Below are positions 6,185 to 12,691 of a DNA stretch of 16,479 nt, piece by piece. The DNA is from an uncultured Campylobacter sp. GTDB taxonomy: Bacteria > Campylobacterota > Campylobacteria > Campylobacterales > Campylobacteraceae. A program made the position numbers and the translations under genes. The stretch spans positions 1 to 16,479 of the forward strand of contig CALKQT010000055.1 of NCBI GenBank assembly GCA_937990735.1, in the 5' to 3' direction. The notes under the pieces are model-generated. The model was not told the origin of the DNA, searched no databases, and saw nothing but the letters and a program-made list of their open reading frames with translations. Every line of letters starts with the position of its first letter. The stretch's first letter is position 1.

Positions 6185-7482
6185 TTTTTACTTATCCATC
6201 GCGCCGTATTCGCGCTGCCGCGCAGCCACTCGTCGCAGAAAAACCCGATCCAAACGCCCAAAATTCCATACCTCAGATGAATGCCCAAAAGCCAGCCCAC
6301 GGGGATCGAGACGCCCCACATAAAGATCACGCCCATCGCAAAGGGAAACCTCGCGTCGCCGCTTGCGCGCAGGGCGTTTACGAACACGATATTAAGCGTC
6401 CGTCCGAACTCAAGCCCCAGCGTTAGGTAAAAAAGCGGCCGCATGACCTGCTTGTGCGCCTCGTTTAGGCTCAGTAGCTCCATAATCTGCTCGCGCGCTA
6501 AAAACACGATCGTGACGAAAAGCGCCGTCGCCCCAAGCCCGAAGCGCAGCGCGGTAAAAGTGTGTAGGTACGCCTCCTGCGGCTTGGCAGCGCCTACGAG
6601 GCGGCCTACGATCACTTCGTTTGCCATGCTGATCGCGCTTCCGCCGAAGAAGATGAATGATGAAATTTGAAAATAGATCGTCTGCACGGTAAGGCTCGCC
6701 TCGCCCATGCTCGCGACGAAGGCGAAGGCGACTAGATACTGCACGATCCACAGCATGTTTTCGCCAGCGCTAGGAAGCCCTACGGATAGAATTTTGCGCA
6801 GCGTGGCGAGCTTGATCTTTAAAAACATCGTGAGGTAAAATTTTATCTTTAGCACCTTCGTTATGATGAGGAAGAATAAAAATACGCCGATCATGCGCCC
6901 CGCGATCGTGCTTACGCCGATGCCCTCAAGCCCGTAGTACGGCAGTCCGAACGGCCGAAAGAGCACGACGTAGTTGCCCGCGAGCGTTACTAGATTCATC
7001 ACCACGGAGACCGCGATGATGAAATTTGCGTATCCGTAAACGCGCACGATAGCGCTAAGCACGATTGCGACGGCGTCTATCGCAAAGACGATGCTGATGA
7101 CCTTAAGATAGATCGCGCTTTCGCTCAAAAGCTCGGCGGGTACCTGCAGCGCGTGCAGCAAAAACGGCGCGCAGCTAAAGACGAAAACGCCGCTGCAAAG
7201 CCCCACTAGCGCGTTGAATGCGATGCTCGTGTGGATCGCGCGCATCGCTAGGACTTTATTTTTCGCCCCGAGCGCCTGCGCTACGAGTACCGAGCAGCCC
7301 ACGGCGAGGAAGCCGAAAACGGTGATGAAGAGCAAAAATATCTCGTTGCCCGCCCCAAGCGCACCTACTAGCGAGACGTCCACGCGCGAGATCATGTAGG
7401 TGTTGATAAACGTAGTCACTAGGCGCAAAAACATATCGATGTAGATTGCGAGCGAGAGCCTTAGCAGTGAGATTTCTTTCAT
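6160..7482 (-). CDS. MATE-family multidrug efflux transporter
   Basis: MATE proteins export drugs and other organic cations from the cytoplasm in exchange for Na+ or H+. The 440-aa product is hydrophobic throughout, with about 12 predicted membrane segments in two halves. Family-typical stretches are present: LVGALGAGNEIF near residue 38, VAQALGAKNK near residue 68, and in the second half NEVIVGRLVGAAKP, LNIVFVNALRASGD and IFMWGVSIPVGWLLG. The length is normal for the family. ATG 7482-7480 has an AAAGGC ribosome site about five bases upstream. Its last codons overlap the start of the metallopeptidase gene by 25 bp, so the two genes probably form one transcript. The substrate cannot be told from sequence. 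Confidence 0.92.
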   Translation of the reverse strand: MKEISLLRLSLAIYIDMFLRLVTTFINTYMISRVDVSLVGALGAGNEIFLLFITVFGFLAVGCSVLVAQALGAKNKVLAMRAIHTSIAFNALVGLCSGVFVFSCAPFLLHALQVPAELLSESAIYLKVISIVFAIDAVAIVLSAIVRVYGYANFIIAVSVVMNLVTLAGNYVVLFRPFGLPYYGLEGIGVSTIAGRMIGVFLFFLIITKVLKIKFYLTMFLKIKLATLRKILSVGLPSAGENMLWIVQYLVAFAFVASMGEASLTVQTIYFQISSFIFFGGSAISMANEVIVGRLVGAAKPQEAYLHTFTALRFGLGATALFVTIVFLAREQIMELLSLNEAHKQVMRPLFYLTLGLEFGRTLNIVFVNALRASGDARFPFAMGVIFMWGVSIPVGWLLGIHLRYGILGVWIGFFCDEWLRGSANTARWISKKWQSKKLV

Positions 7483-7504
7483 ATTTTGCCTTTATTTGCG
7501 GGAA

Positions 7505-7510
7505 ATTGTA
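7505..7510 (-). promoter_or_regulatory. Candidate -10 box for the MATE gene
   Basis: The minus strand reads TACAAT 23 bases before the ATG of the MATE gene, one base off TATAAT. No -35 box is evident. The rest of the 236-bp gap (7483-7718) shows no gene. Confidence 0.3.
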
Positions 7511-7718
7511 GCCGAAAATTCTTTTAGGTTTGCTTTTACGCAGGGGGCGAGTGGAGTTGTTTTAGTGCGCCGCGCGATATGCGTAAAATTGGAATTTACG
7601 GCGCCGTGCGAGAATATACAGTGATTTATCGGGGACGAGCGGTTTTTTCTTTGGCGCTGCGATGGCTATGAATGAATGGTTTTAATAAACGGAGCGTGCA
7701 ATTTAGACGCGCATTAAG

Positions 7719-8000
7719 CTATCTCAATAGATTTTGCTTAAATATCGCTAGGATAACGATTGTATCGTTGGGTTCATCTATTAGATACGGGATTACGAAA
7801 CCCTTAAATACAAAATCTCTAATTCTATCATCGTCAAAGCTTTTTGATCTACGAAATTTATACGGCATAAAGCCAAGTTCGCCTGCTTGCGCAAAAAGCT
7901 CGTTTTTAAAATTTTCCTCCGCATCCTCTGAGCGCTCCGCGATAAATTCTACGATCTTGCTAAGCTGCGCGCGAAATCTTTTAGACTGGATTATTTTCAA
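7719..8000 (-). CDS. RelE/ParE-type toxin of a toxin-antitoxin pair
   Basis: The 93-aa product has the RelE/ParE superfamily pattern. An N-terminal helix pair (AQLSKIVEFIAERS) is followed by a helix with conserved Ala and Phe (DAEENFKNEL), a P-x-K/R segment (MPYKFRRS), and a beta sheet ending IRDFVFKGFVIPYLI and DTIVILAIFKQ. ParE members poison DNA gyrase and RelE members cleave mRNA at the ribosome; which applies here is not clear. The start is TTG (8000-7998), which overlaps the antitoxin stop as TTGA. There is no better start, so expression probably depends on translation of the antitoxin. The catalytic set of RelE is poorly conserved in this superfamily and cannot be judged by eye. Confidence 0.85.
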   Translation of the reverse strand: MKIIQSKRFRAQLSKIVEFIAERSEDAEENFKNELFAQAGELGFMPYKFRRSKSFDDDRIRDFVFKGFVIPYLIDEPNDTIVILAIFKQNLLR

Positions 8001-8248
8001 TTTTTCCAGCCCTTGCCTAGCTCCTCAAAGCCGCTTAGATCGCCGTTTGCGTATGATTTTAAATCTGCATCCATTCCGTTTTTTATCTCGTCGTAACTTT
8101 CGCTGGATTTAAACTCCGACAGAATCGTTTCTAAATTTTTCTCGCCGCTTAGAGTGATCTGCGCGGAGGGATCGATTTTTAAAAAAAGCTTCTTAAAAGT
8201 TTCGAGAGTATCGCGATCGACGCCGCTTTGGATCTGCATAGTGATCAT
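7997..8248 (-). CDS. Antitoxin partner of the RelE/ParE-type toxin
   Basis: This 83-aa acidic protein sits directly upstream of the toxin and overlaps it by four bases, the standard antitoxin-first arrangement. ATG 8248-8246 has a good AAGGAG ribosome site about six bases away; an in-frame ATG three codons later is weaker. I do not recognise the DNA-binding fold: there is no clear RHH, HTH or Phd/YefM motif. The C-terminal part (MDADLKSYANGDLSGFEEL) is probably the toxin-binding region. It has no cysteines. The role is inferred from context and size rather than from a named family. Confidence 0.75.
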   Translation of the reverse strand: MITMQIQSGVDRDTLETFKKLFLKIDPSAQITLSGEKNLETILSEFKSSESYDEIKNGMDADLKSYANGDLSGFEELGKGWKN

Positions 8249-8270
8249 TTTGGCTCCTTAAATTTTAGCG

Positions 8271-8276
8271 ATTATA
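8271..8276 (-). promoter_or_regulatory. Predicted -10 box of the toxin-antitoxin operon
   Basis: The minus strand reads TATAAT 22 bases before the antitoxin ATG. It lies within TAGC...GCTA flanks (8266-8290) that could be part of an autoregulatory operator, as is usual for such operons. The flanking symmetry is weak. Confidence 0.5.
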
Positions 8277-8329
8277 GCAGCTCATAGCTAAATTTAAAAT
8301 TCCAACCGTTTTAGAGCTAAAGCTCGATA

Positions 8330-8343
8330 AAATTTTAAAATTT
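8330..8343. repeat. 14-bp AT palindrome just downstream of the acetyltransferase gene
   Basis: AAATTTTAAAATTT, a perfect palindrome, lies eight bases past the stop codon of the acetyltransferase. It may help end transcription, but the same word occurs six more times in the window, three of them inside a coding region. Confidence 0.5.
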
Positions 8344-8350
8344 ACGCCCG

Positions 8351-8791
8351 CTAGATCGAATTTCGCTTCCTCATATGAACCGTGAAGTGCTCCGACGCGT
8401 CCTTAAAGCCGCACTTTTGTAGGAATTCTCCGGCGCCCTCAGCCTTATGCAGAGGAGTTACGACAAAGGTGGTGGTGTGCGCAAAGCGCTTATTAAAGGC
8501 ATTCACGAGCGCCGTGCCGATACCGCGCCTTTGATAATCCTTATGAACTATCACGCAGTAAAGATAGCTCGTAGCGAAGTTGTCGCGGTCGCAAAACGCC
8601 TCCAGCACCCCCACGGTCTTGCCCTGCGTTTTGGCGATCGCCACGTAATCATAGGTGCGCCACACCCTGTATGTCTCGTGCGGCGGCACGGAGGCTGCGT
8701 TTTGCTCCGTATCCCAGCCGACCGAGACCATTATCTCATCCAGATCGCTAGGCTTAAAATCGGCGGAATTTTCTAAAATTTCAAACTCCAT
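8351..8791 (-). CDS. GNAT-family N-acetyltransferase
   Basis: GNAT enzymes move an acetyl group from acetyl-CoA to an amine on a small molecule or protein. The 146-aa product has the expected fold order. A central beta strand (YLYCVIVHKDYQ) leads into motif A RRGIGTALV, the acetyl-CoA pyrophosphate-binding loop. A final segment KAEGAGEFLQKCGFKDASEHFTVHM matches the common GNAT C-terminus. The start ATG 8791-8789 is fixed by an AAGGAG site on the minus strand of 8797-8803. It appears to be a single-gene unit upstream of the toxin-antitoxin pair. The substrate is unknown. Confidence 0.9.
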   Translation of the reverse strand: MEFEILENSADFKPSDLDEIMVSVGWDTEQNAASVPPHETYRVWRTYDYVAIAKTQGKTVGVLEAFCDRDNFATSYLYCVIVHKDYQRRGIGTALVNAFNKRFAHTTTFVVTPLHKAEGAGEFLQKCGFKDASEHFTVHMRKRNSI

Positions 8792-8887
8792 CTTCGCTCC
8801 TTAATTGAAATAGCTTTTCAAATCGCAAGTATATCGCCGCAGCTTTAAAACGGCATTAAATATCATTTAGCGGCTCTTGCGGCGAGG

Positions 8888-8907
8888 TTTAAATTTTAAA
8901 ATTTAAA
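8888..8907. repeat. 20-bp perfect AT palindrome in the intergenic region
   Basis: TTTAAATTTTAAAATTTAAA reads the same on both strands. It lies in the 218-bp gap between the divergent acetyltransferase and amidohydrolase genes. It is the longest of seven copies of the AAATTTTAAAATTT core in this window. Confidence 0.7.
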
Positions 8908-8975
8908 GGCGCGTCAAGGCGCGGTACGTGAATTTAGACCCAAATTTAAAATTCTAACTATTTACCGCAATTTGA

Positions 8976-8981
8976 TATAAA
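8976..8981 (+). promoter_or_regulatory. Candidate -10 box for the amidohydrolase gene
   Basis: TATAAA in GATATAAACT lies 28 bases before the amidohydrolase ATG and differs from TATAAT at the last base. The leader would be about 22 bases, with AAGGA at 8999-9003 as the ribosome site. Confidence 0.4.
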
Positions 8982-9009
8982 CTCGGCAAAATTTTCCCAA
9001 GGATCCCCG

Positions 9010-9996
9010 ATGCAAACGCTTGATTTTCACGTCCATCTACTAAGTAAGGAGGTGCGCTTCGATCGCCCTTACGACAGGCTCGCGCTGCGCCTTTTCGGCA
9101 GGCGCTTCGGCATAGACGTATCGCGCGCGATCAAAGAGCCCTATGAGGCTTATGTGGACGCTCTGCTAGGCGGGCTTAGAGCTTCTAAATACGTTAAAAA
9201 GGCGGTGCTTTTCGGCGTGGATGCTAAATTTAGCGACGCGGGCGAGCTAATCCATCGCGATAAGACCGTCTGCGCGGACAACGACAGCGTGTTTGAAATT
9301 TATCAAAAAAACCATGATCTCATCGTGCCGTTTTTTAGCATCAATCCGAAGCGAGCAGACGCGTTAGATGAGATTGATCGCTGCTTCGAGCTCGGATTTA
9401 AGGGGGCGAAATTTTTACAAAACTATTGGGATCTGGATACGAGGCTGCCTCGCTACGTGCCGTATTTTGAAAAGCTCGCCAAGCTCGGCTTGCCGCTAGT
9501 GATCCACGTCGGCAACGAAAGCTCGGTGCCGAGCTCGCGCCGCTGCGAGGCGCTAGAGATGATCTACGCGCCGCTTGAGCTGGGCGTCACGACGGTGTGC
9601 GCGCACATGGCGATTAACTACGAATATTCACATATTTTTCGTGCACTCTCGCGCCGCCCGCGAAATTTCGGACACGATTATTTCGCGCTTCTGGCGCTTT
9701 TGCGCACGCACAAAAACCTATACGCCGACGTTTCTGCTCTGATGACGCCGGTACGCGCCAAGGCTCTGCCGCATCTGGCGAGCCAAACGGACGTGCACTC
9801 GCGCCTGCTTTACGCTTCGGACTTTCCGGTGCCGTATTCTGCGATATACAACACCTACGATCTGCGCCTGTCGCAGCGTATCGCGCTGCATAAAGAGCCC
9901 AACCCTTTCGATCGCAACGCGCGCGGACTGCTCGCGTATTTCGGCGAGGATAGCGAGCTGTGGAGCAACTACAAAAAAATTCTGCTCTTCGCTTAG
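9010..9996 (+). CDS. Amidohydrolase-family metal-dependent hydrolase
   Basis: The 328-aa product fits the amidohydrolase family 2 TIM barrel, whose members hydrolyse or decarboxylate small molecules with a bound metal. The probable metal ligands are all present: His7 and His9 in DFHVH, His166 in LVIHVGNE, His199 in VCAHMAI, and Asp271 in LLYASDFP. The segment LGFKGAKFLQNYWDLD (about 133-148) matches the usual loop after the third strand. ATG 9010 has AAGGA seven bases upstream. The next gene starts 33 bases after the stop and has its own strong ribosome site, so they probably share a transcript. The substrate is not predictable from the sequence. Confidence 0.85.
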   Translation: MQTLDFHVHLLSKEVRFDRPYDRLALRLFGRRFGIDVSRAIKEPYEAYVDALLGGLRASKYVKKAVLFGVDAKFSDAGELIHRDKTVCADNDSVFEIYQKNHDLIVPFFSINPKRADALDEIDRCFELGFKGAKFLQNYWDLDTRLPRYVPYFEKLAKLGLPLVIHVGNESSVPSSRRCEALEMIYAPLELGVTTVCAHMAINYEYSHIFRALSRRPRNFGHDYFALLALLRTHKNLYADVSALMTPVRAKALPHLASQTDVHSRLLYASDFPVPYSAIYNTYDLRLSQRIALHKEPNPFDRNARGLLAYFGEDSELWSNYKKILLFA

Positions 9997-10029
9997 ACGA
10001 TAAAATTCGGTGAAATTTAGGAGGCGGGC

Positions 10030-10665
10030 GTGTTAAAATCTATGAATTCCTTTACTTCGGCTATTTATAATATAGTAAAATTTTGTTTCATCTCTTTGCT
10101 TTTGCTAGTCGTAGGAACGGTCGTTTATCTAAACGTCACGGAAGGTTCGACAGAGCTGGGTTTGGCGGAAAATTACGAGCAAAATCGCGTTCAAATTTTA
10201 TCCCTGCGCGATTTTGCATGCGAGATAAAACCTGAAAGAGTTTCTTTTGACGTCCGTTTTGGCGGCGACGAGGTCTCAAGCATGAGAGCCGTGAATAAAG
10301 ACAAAAACCAAAGTGCGAGTTTTTATAGTATAGACGAAAAGACGAACGAGCGCGCTGTTTTAAAAATCCTAGGCTGGGATTTTGGGACTTTTAACGAACT
10401 TAAAGCCAAAGCAAAAAGTGCAAATGCCCAGAGCGTAAGCATCTGGGAAGGCGAGGGCAAAACCGCTATTTATTACAAAGACGGGTTTGCGTCGGAATTT
10501 TATGGGATTTTCGAGGGTCCTGCGAGCGAGGCGGTGAAAAAAGACTACGAGATCGGCTGTGATGATAGATTTGCCGCAGACGGCGTGGTGATGGCGCGCG
10601 ACGGAGGCGCTACGACGGGCTTTATATGCGTGGATCGTGGCGGCTACGACATCAAACGCAGATAA
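10030..10665 (+). CDS. Hypothetical membrane-anchored protein
   Basis: I do not recognise this 211-aa protein. It has one N-terminal hydrophobic segment (about residues 14-33, IVKFCFISLLLLVVGTVVYL) preceded by Lys, then a polar domain of about 175 residues, which suggests a single-pass inner-membrane protein with a periplasmic domain. No lipobox follows the hydrophobic part. The start is GTG 10030, chosen because AGGAGG lies at 10019-10024, five bases upstream; the ATG at 10042 is too far. The domain has three cysteines (in FACE, IGCDD and FICV). It follows the amidohydrolase by 33 bases, but nothing shows a shared function. Confidence 0.75.
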   Translation: MLKSMNSFTSAIYNIVKFCFISLLLLVVGTVVYLNVTEGSTELGLAENYEQNRVQILSLRDFACEIKPERVSFDVRFGGDEVSSMRAVNKDKNQSASFYSIDEKTNERAVLKILGWDFGTFNELKAKAKSANAQSVSIWEGEGKTAIYYKDGFASEFYGIFEGPASEAVKKDYEIGCDDRFAADGVVMARDGGATTGFICVDRGGYDIKRR

Positions 10666-10847
10666 ATTTTCGGCGGTTTCTCATAAAATTTTAGCGGTAA
10701 TTTTTGTAGGAATTTTTATCGTTTGGGTGCGCGGAAACACGGATGCACGTAGGTGCAACGCCGATAATTCAGAATATGTAGTCGGCATTTGGTGCGCTTG
10801 TAGCCGCTTTTACAGAAAATGATGCATCTAAAGCGCGCGTATGCGTA

Positions 10848-10890
10848 TAGGGCTAAATGACGCGGGTGAAGCGAGACGCGCGTAGCCCTA
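10848..10890. repeat. Inverted repeat, 8-bp arms with a 27-base loop
   Basis: TAGGGCTA (10848-10855) and TAGCCCTA (10883-10890) are perfect reverse complements. The loop contains a further CGCG/CGCG pair. No T-run follows. It may be the base of a structured RNA or chance symmetry in GC-rich DNA. Confidence 0.4.
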
Positions 10891-11261
10891 AAGGACATAG
10901 CGAGCCGAGAGATGGCCTATGCGTCGGCGAGTGCGCGGCTGCAAAGTAAGATGGGTGCGCGAGAGCACGGAAGATAAACAGGTTCGCGTGGACGCAAATG
11001 CGACGAATGCGATCGATGTAGCGGGTAAAGATGAAGCCGCGCGGCAAACGACGCAACGCGCGCAAAAATGGAGCGGCGAGCAGCTCGGCGTAGTTTCGGA
11101 AAGCAGAGCGTATGCCGCTCGAAGCGCGGTAGAGAGCTAATAATGAAGCATGCTCTGCGAAATTTCACAGGACGAATTCCGCAAACGGCAATTCGCAAAA
11201 TTCCGCATATTTCGCCGCCGTAAATTCAATGGGTGTTGGTCGAACGTACCCGCCCTATGCT

Positions 11262-11275
11262 AAATTTTAAAATTT
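11262..11275. repeat. 14-bp AT palindrome in the 1.2-kb gap
   Basis: A further perfect copy of AAATTTTAAAATTT, extended by one base on each side. It is not next to any gene end. Confidence 0.6.
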
Positions 11276-11794
11276 AAACCGAGCAGCACGTATCGTAGTA
11301 TCAAAGCACTCTTTGGCGCAGCGCAAATTTTGAAATTTCAGCGGTTTTTTTAATTAGCTAGCAGTTACACTAAATGAAACGGCGAGATCATACGCGGCGG
11401 CGAGTTGCTGTTTAAATTTAGCTTGCAGGCATGCTAAATCCTAGCCGCGACACGATTTGCTTTAAATTTTACAACGACGGCTTGCTTTAAATTTTAAACC
11501 GCTAGCGCAACCTGCAAAAATTTAGCGGCAGTCTGTCTAAAATACGCATTGTATCGCACCACTCAGCCGCATCGGCACCGAGTCGTGTGATTTACGTTCA
11601 AACGAATCGCACTTATCGAAACTGCTAAATACCAATGACGCGCTGTCCTATTCGCGCCGCATCGCGACACACCATTCTTGTCGCATCGCTTGCGCTATAA
11701 ATTTTTAGCACAGGTTTGTTTTAAATTTCATTTCATCGCACAAAAAACCGTTGCGCGAGAAATTTCAGCTACAGCTCGCTTTAAATTTACGCTT

Positions 11795-11820
11795 CGAGCC
11801 GCTTTTCGGCTCGTTTATTT
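11795..11820 (+). terminator. Intrinsic terminator-like hairpin
   Basis: CGAGCCG (11795-11801), a loop of CTTTT, then CGGCTCG (11807-11813) and TTTATTT. A 7-bp GC-rich stem followed by T-rich sequence on the plus strand fits an intrinsic terminator for rightward transcription. The nearest plus-strand gene ends over 1.1 kb upstream, which hints at an untranslated or decayed transcript in between, or at protection against read-through into the opposing gene. Confidence 0.5.
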
Positions 11821-11853
11821 CAATCTCTCGCCGCCCCTGTTTTGTCATGCCGT

Positions 11854-11869
11854 GAAATTTTAAAATTTC
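11854..11869. repeat. 16-bp AT palindrome after the esterase-like gene
   Basis: GAAATTTTAAAATTTC is a perfect palindrome eight bases past the stop of the minus-strand esterase-like frame. It could act as a weak terminator for that gene. Confidence 0.5.
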
Positions 11870-11877
11870 CACGAATT

Positions 11878-12612
11878 TTAGGAATTTATAAGGCTTAAAA
11901 GCGCCTTTGAAATTCTTACGATCTCATCTTGCATATGCCCGCCCGGGTTTTGCTCAAACTCCGCTTTCGCGCCCGCACTGCGACATTTTGCGATGAAATT
12001 TCGCGCCGTCTCGCCGCAGAGTGCTCCGCGTGGATTTTTCGGGTTCATCTCGGCCTCGCCCAAGGACGCGTAGACGTGTGCCAGCCCCCTTTGCAGCGAG
12101 TGTGCGGCGACGAAGGCGTCAAATCCGCTGAACCAAAACGACGCCGAGACGCAGGCGATCTTTTGAAATTTATCGCTTGCAAACGCCGCATACGCGCTAA
12201 AAAGCCCTGCCAGCGAGTATCCCGCGCAGGCTCGCCACGTAGGCTTTCTCTCGCCGAATACGTGCCGCTCGATACGCGGGATCAGCTCGTCCGTAAATTT
12301 TTCTAAGTGCGCCGCGCCTCTGCCTGCGAAATCGCGCACCCCCTTAAACGGCGATTTTGCCGCCCACGGACTAAGCTTATCGCCCCACTGCGCCTCGTTT
12401 AGATAGATCGCCGCAAGCACGAAATCGGCGCCGCTTCGTCGCGAAACGAACTCGTAAATTTCGCCCACACTGGCCGCGCTAAACTCCAAGGCGTGCAGGT
12501 AGATGATCGGTGCGGACGCGGCTTCTTTTGCAAAGGAGGGCGCTGACGCAAAAGACGGCGCGTGCGGGGCGAAAATTTATACGCGCAGGCCGCTGGATTC
12601 CAAACTTTGCAT
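11878..12612 (-). pseudogene. Esterase-like alpha/beta hydrolase interrupted by an in-frame stop
   Basis: The frame encodes an esterase-D-like alpha/beta hydrolase. The nucleophile elbow reads GYSLAG, with Ser at restored residue 133. An acidic region SLGEAEMNP and a C-terminal GGHMQDE (restored His226) complete the likely triad. The best start is ATG 12612-12610, with AAAGG about seven bases upstream. From there the frame reads MQSLESSGLRV, then TAA at 12579-12577, then IFAPHAPS and on through the whole hydrolase without a break. The stop differs by one base from a tyrosine codon, which would give LRVYIF, a sensible beta strand. Restored length is 244 aa. An alternative is a 203-aa protein from TTG 12489-12487, but that has no ribosome site and would drop the first strand (IIYLHALEF). 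A recent nonsense change or a sequencing error are both possible. Confidence 0.75.
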
Positions 12613-12655
12613 CGCTAAACCTTTAAAAGTTATTAAAATTTAATAGAATTTTGTG

Positions 12656-12661
12656 TAAAAT
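12656..12661 (+). promoter_or_regulatory. Candidate -10 box for the ABC-F gene cluster
   Basis: TAAAAT preceded by TGTG (TGTGTAAAAT) lies 30 bases before the TTG start of the ABC-F gene. GAGGA at 12679-12683 is the ribosome site. The probable transcript continues through the M48 protease and prmC. Confidence 0.4.
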
Positions 12662-12691
12662 TATCAAATTTAACACTAGAGGAACTTAAAA

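Larger units (their letters stand above)
10666..11877. other. 1.2-kb stretch without a convincing gene
   Basis: No frame here has both a plausible start with a ribosome site and protein-like composition. The first 480 bases are G-rich on the plus strand. Between about 10860 and 11140 they hold short protein-like fragments split between two frames: one reads RVALKDIASREMAYASASA, and another reads DANATNAIDVAGKDEA. This could be a decayed gene. The remainder (about 11141-11877) is a patchwork of TTTAAATTT words and GC-rich pieces. Two structures stand out: an inverted repeat at 10848-10890 and a terminator-like hairpin at 11795-11820. The gap lies between a plus-strand operon and the 3' end of a minus-strand gene. 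Confidence 0.6.

Noticed and set aside
6410..6751. 113-codon minus-strand frame inside the MATE gene
   Set aside because: It lies out of frame within a clear transporter gene and is arginine-rich, as shadow frames are in this DNA.
10637..10822. 61-codon frame with a possible membrane helix after the anchored protein
   Set aside because: It overlaps the preceding gene, has no ribosome site, and ends in sequence that does not look protein-like. A small membrane protein cannot be fully ruled out.
10919..11140. 73-codon plus-strand frame in the 1.2-kb gap
   Set aside because: The ATG has no ribosome site and the first 25 residues are arginine-rich noise. The later part may be a remnant, so it is described under the gap rather than as a gene.
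10917..11198. 93-codon minus-strand frame in the 1.2-kb gap
   Set aside because: The translation is rich in Arg, Ser, Cys and His, as expected for a shadow frame, and no ribosome site is seen.
11678..11863. 61-codon plus-strand frame before the esterase-like gene
   Set aside because: It runs through AAATTT-rich spacer and the terminator hairpin, and has no ribosome site.
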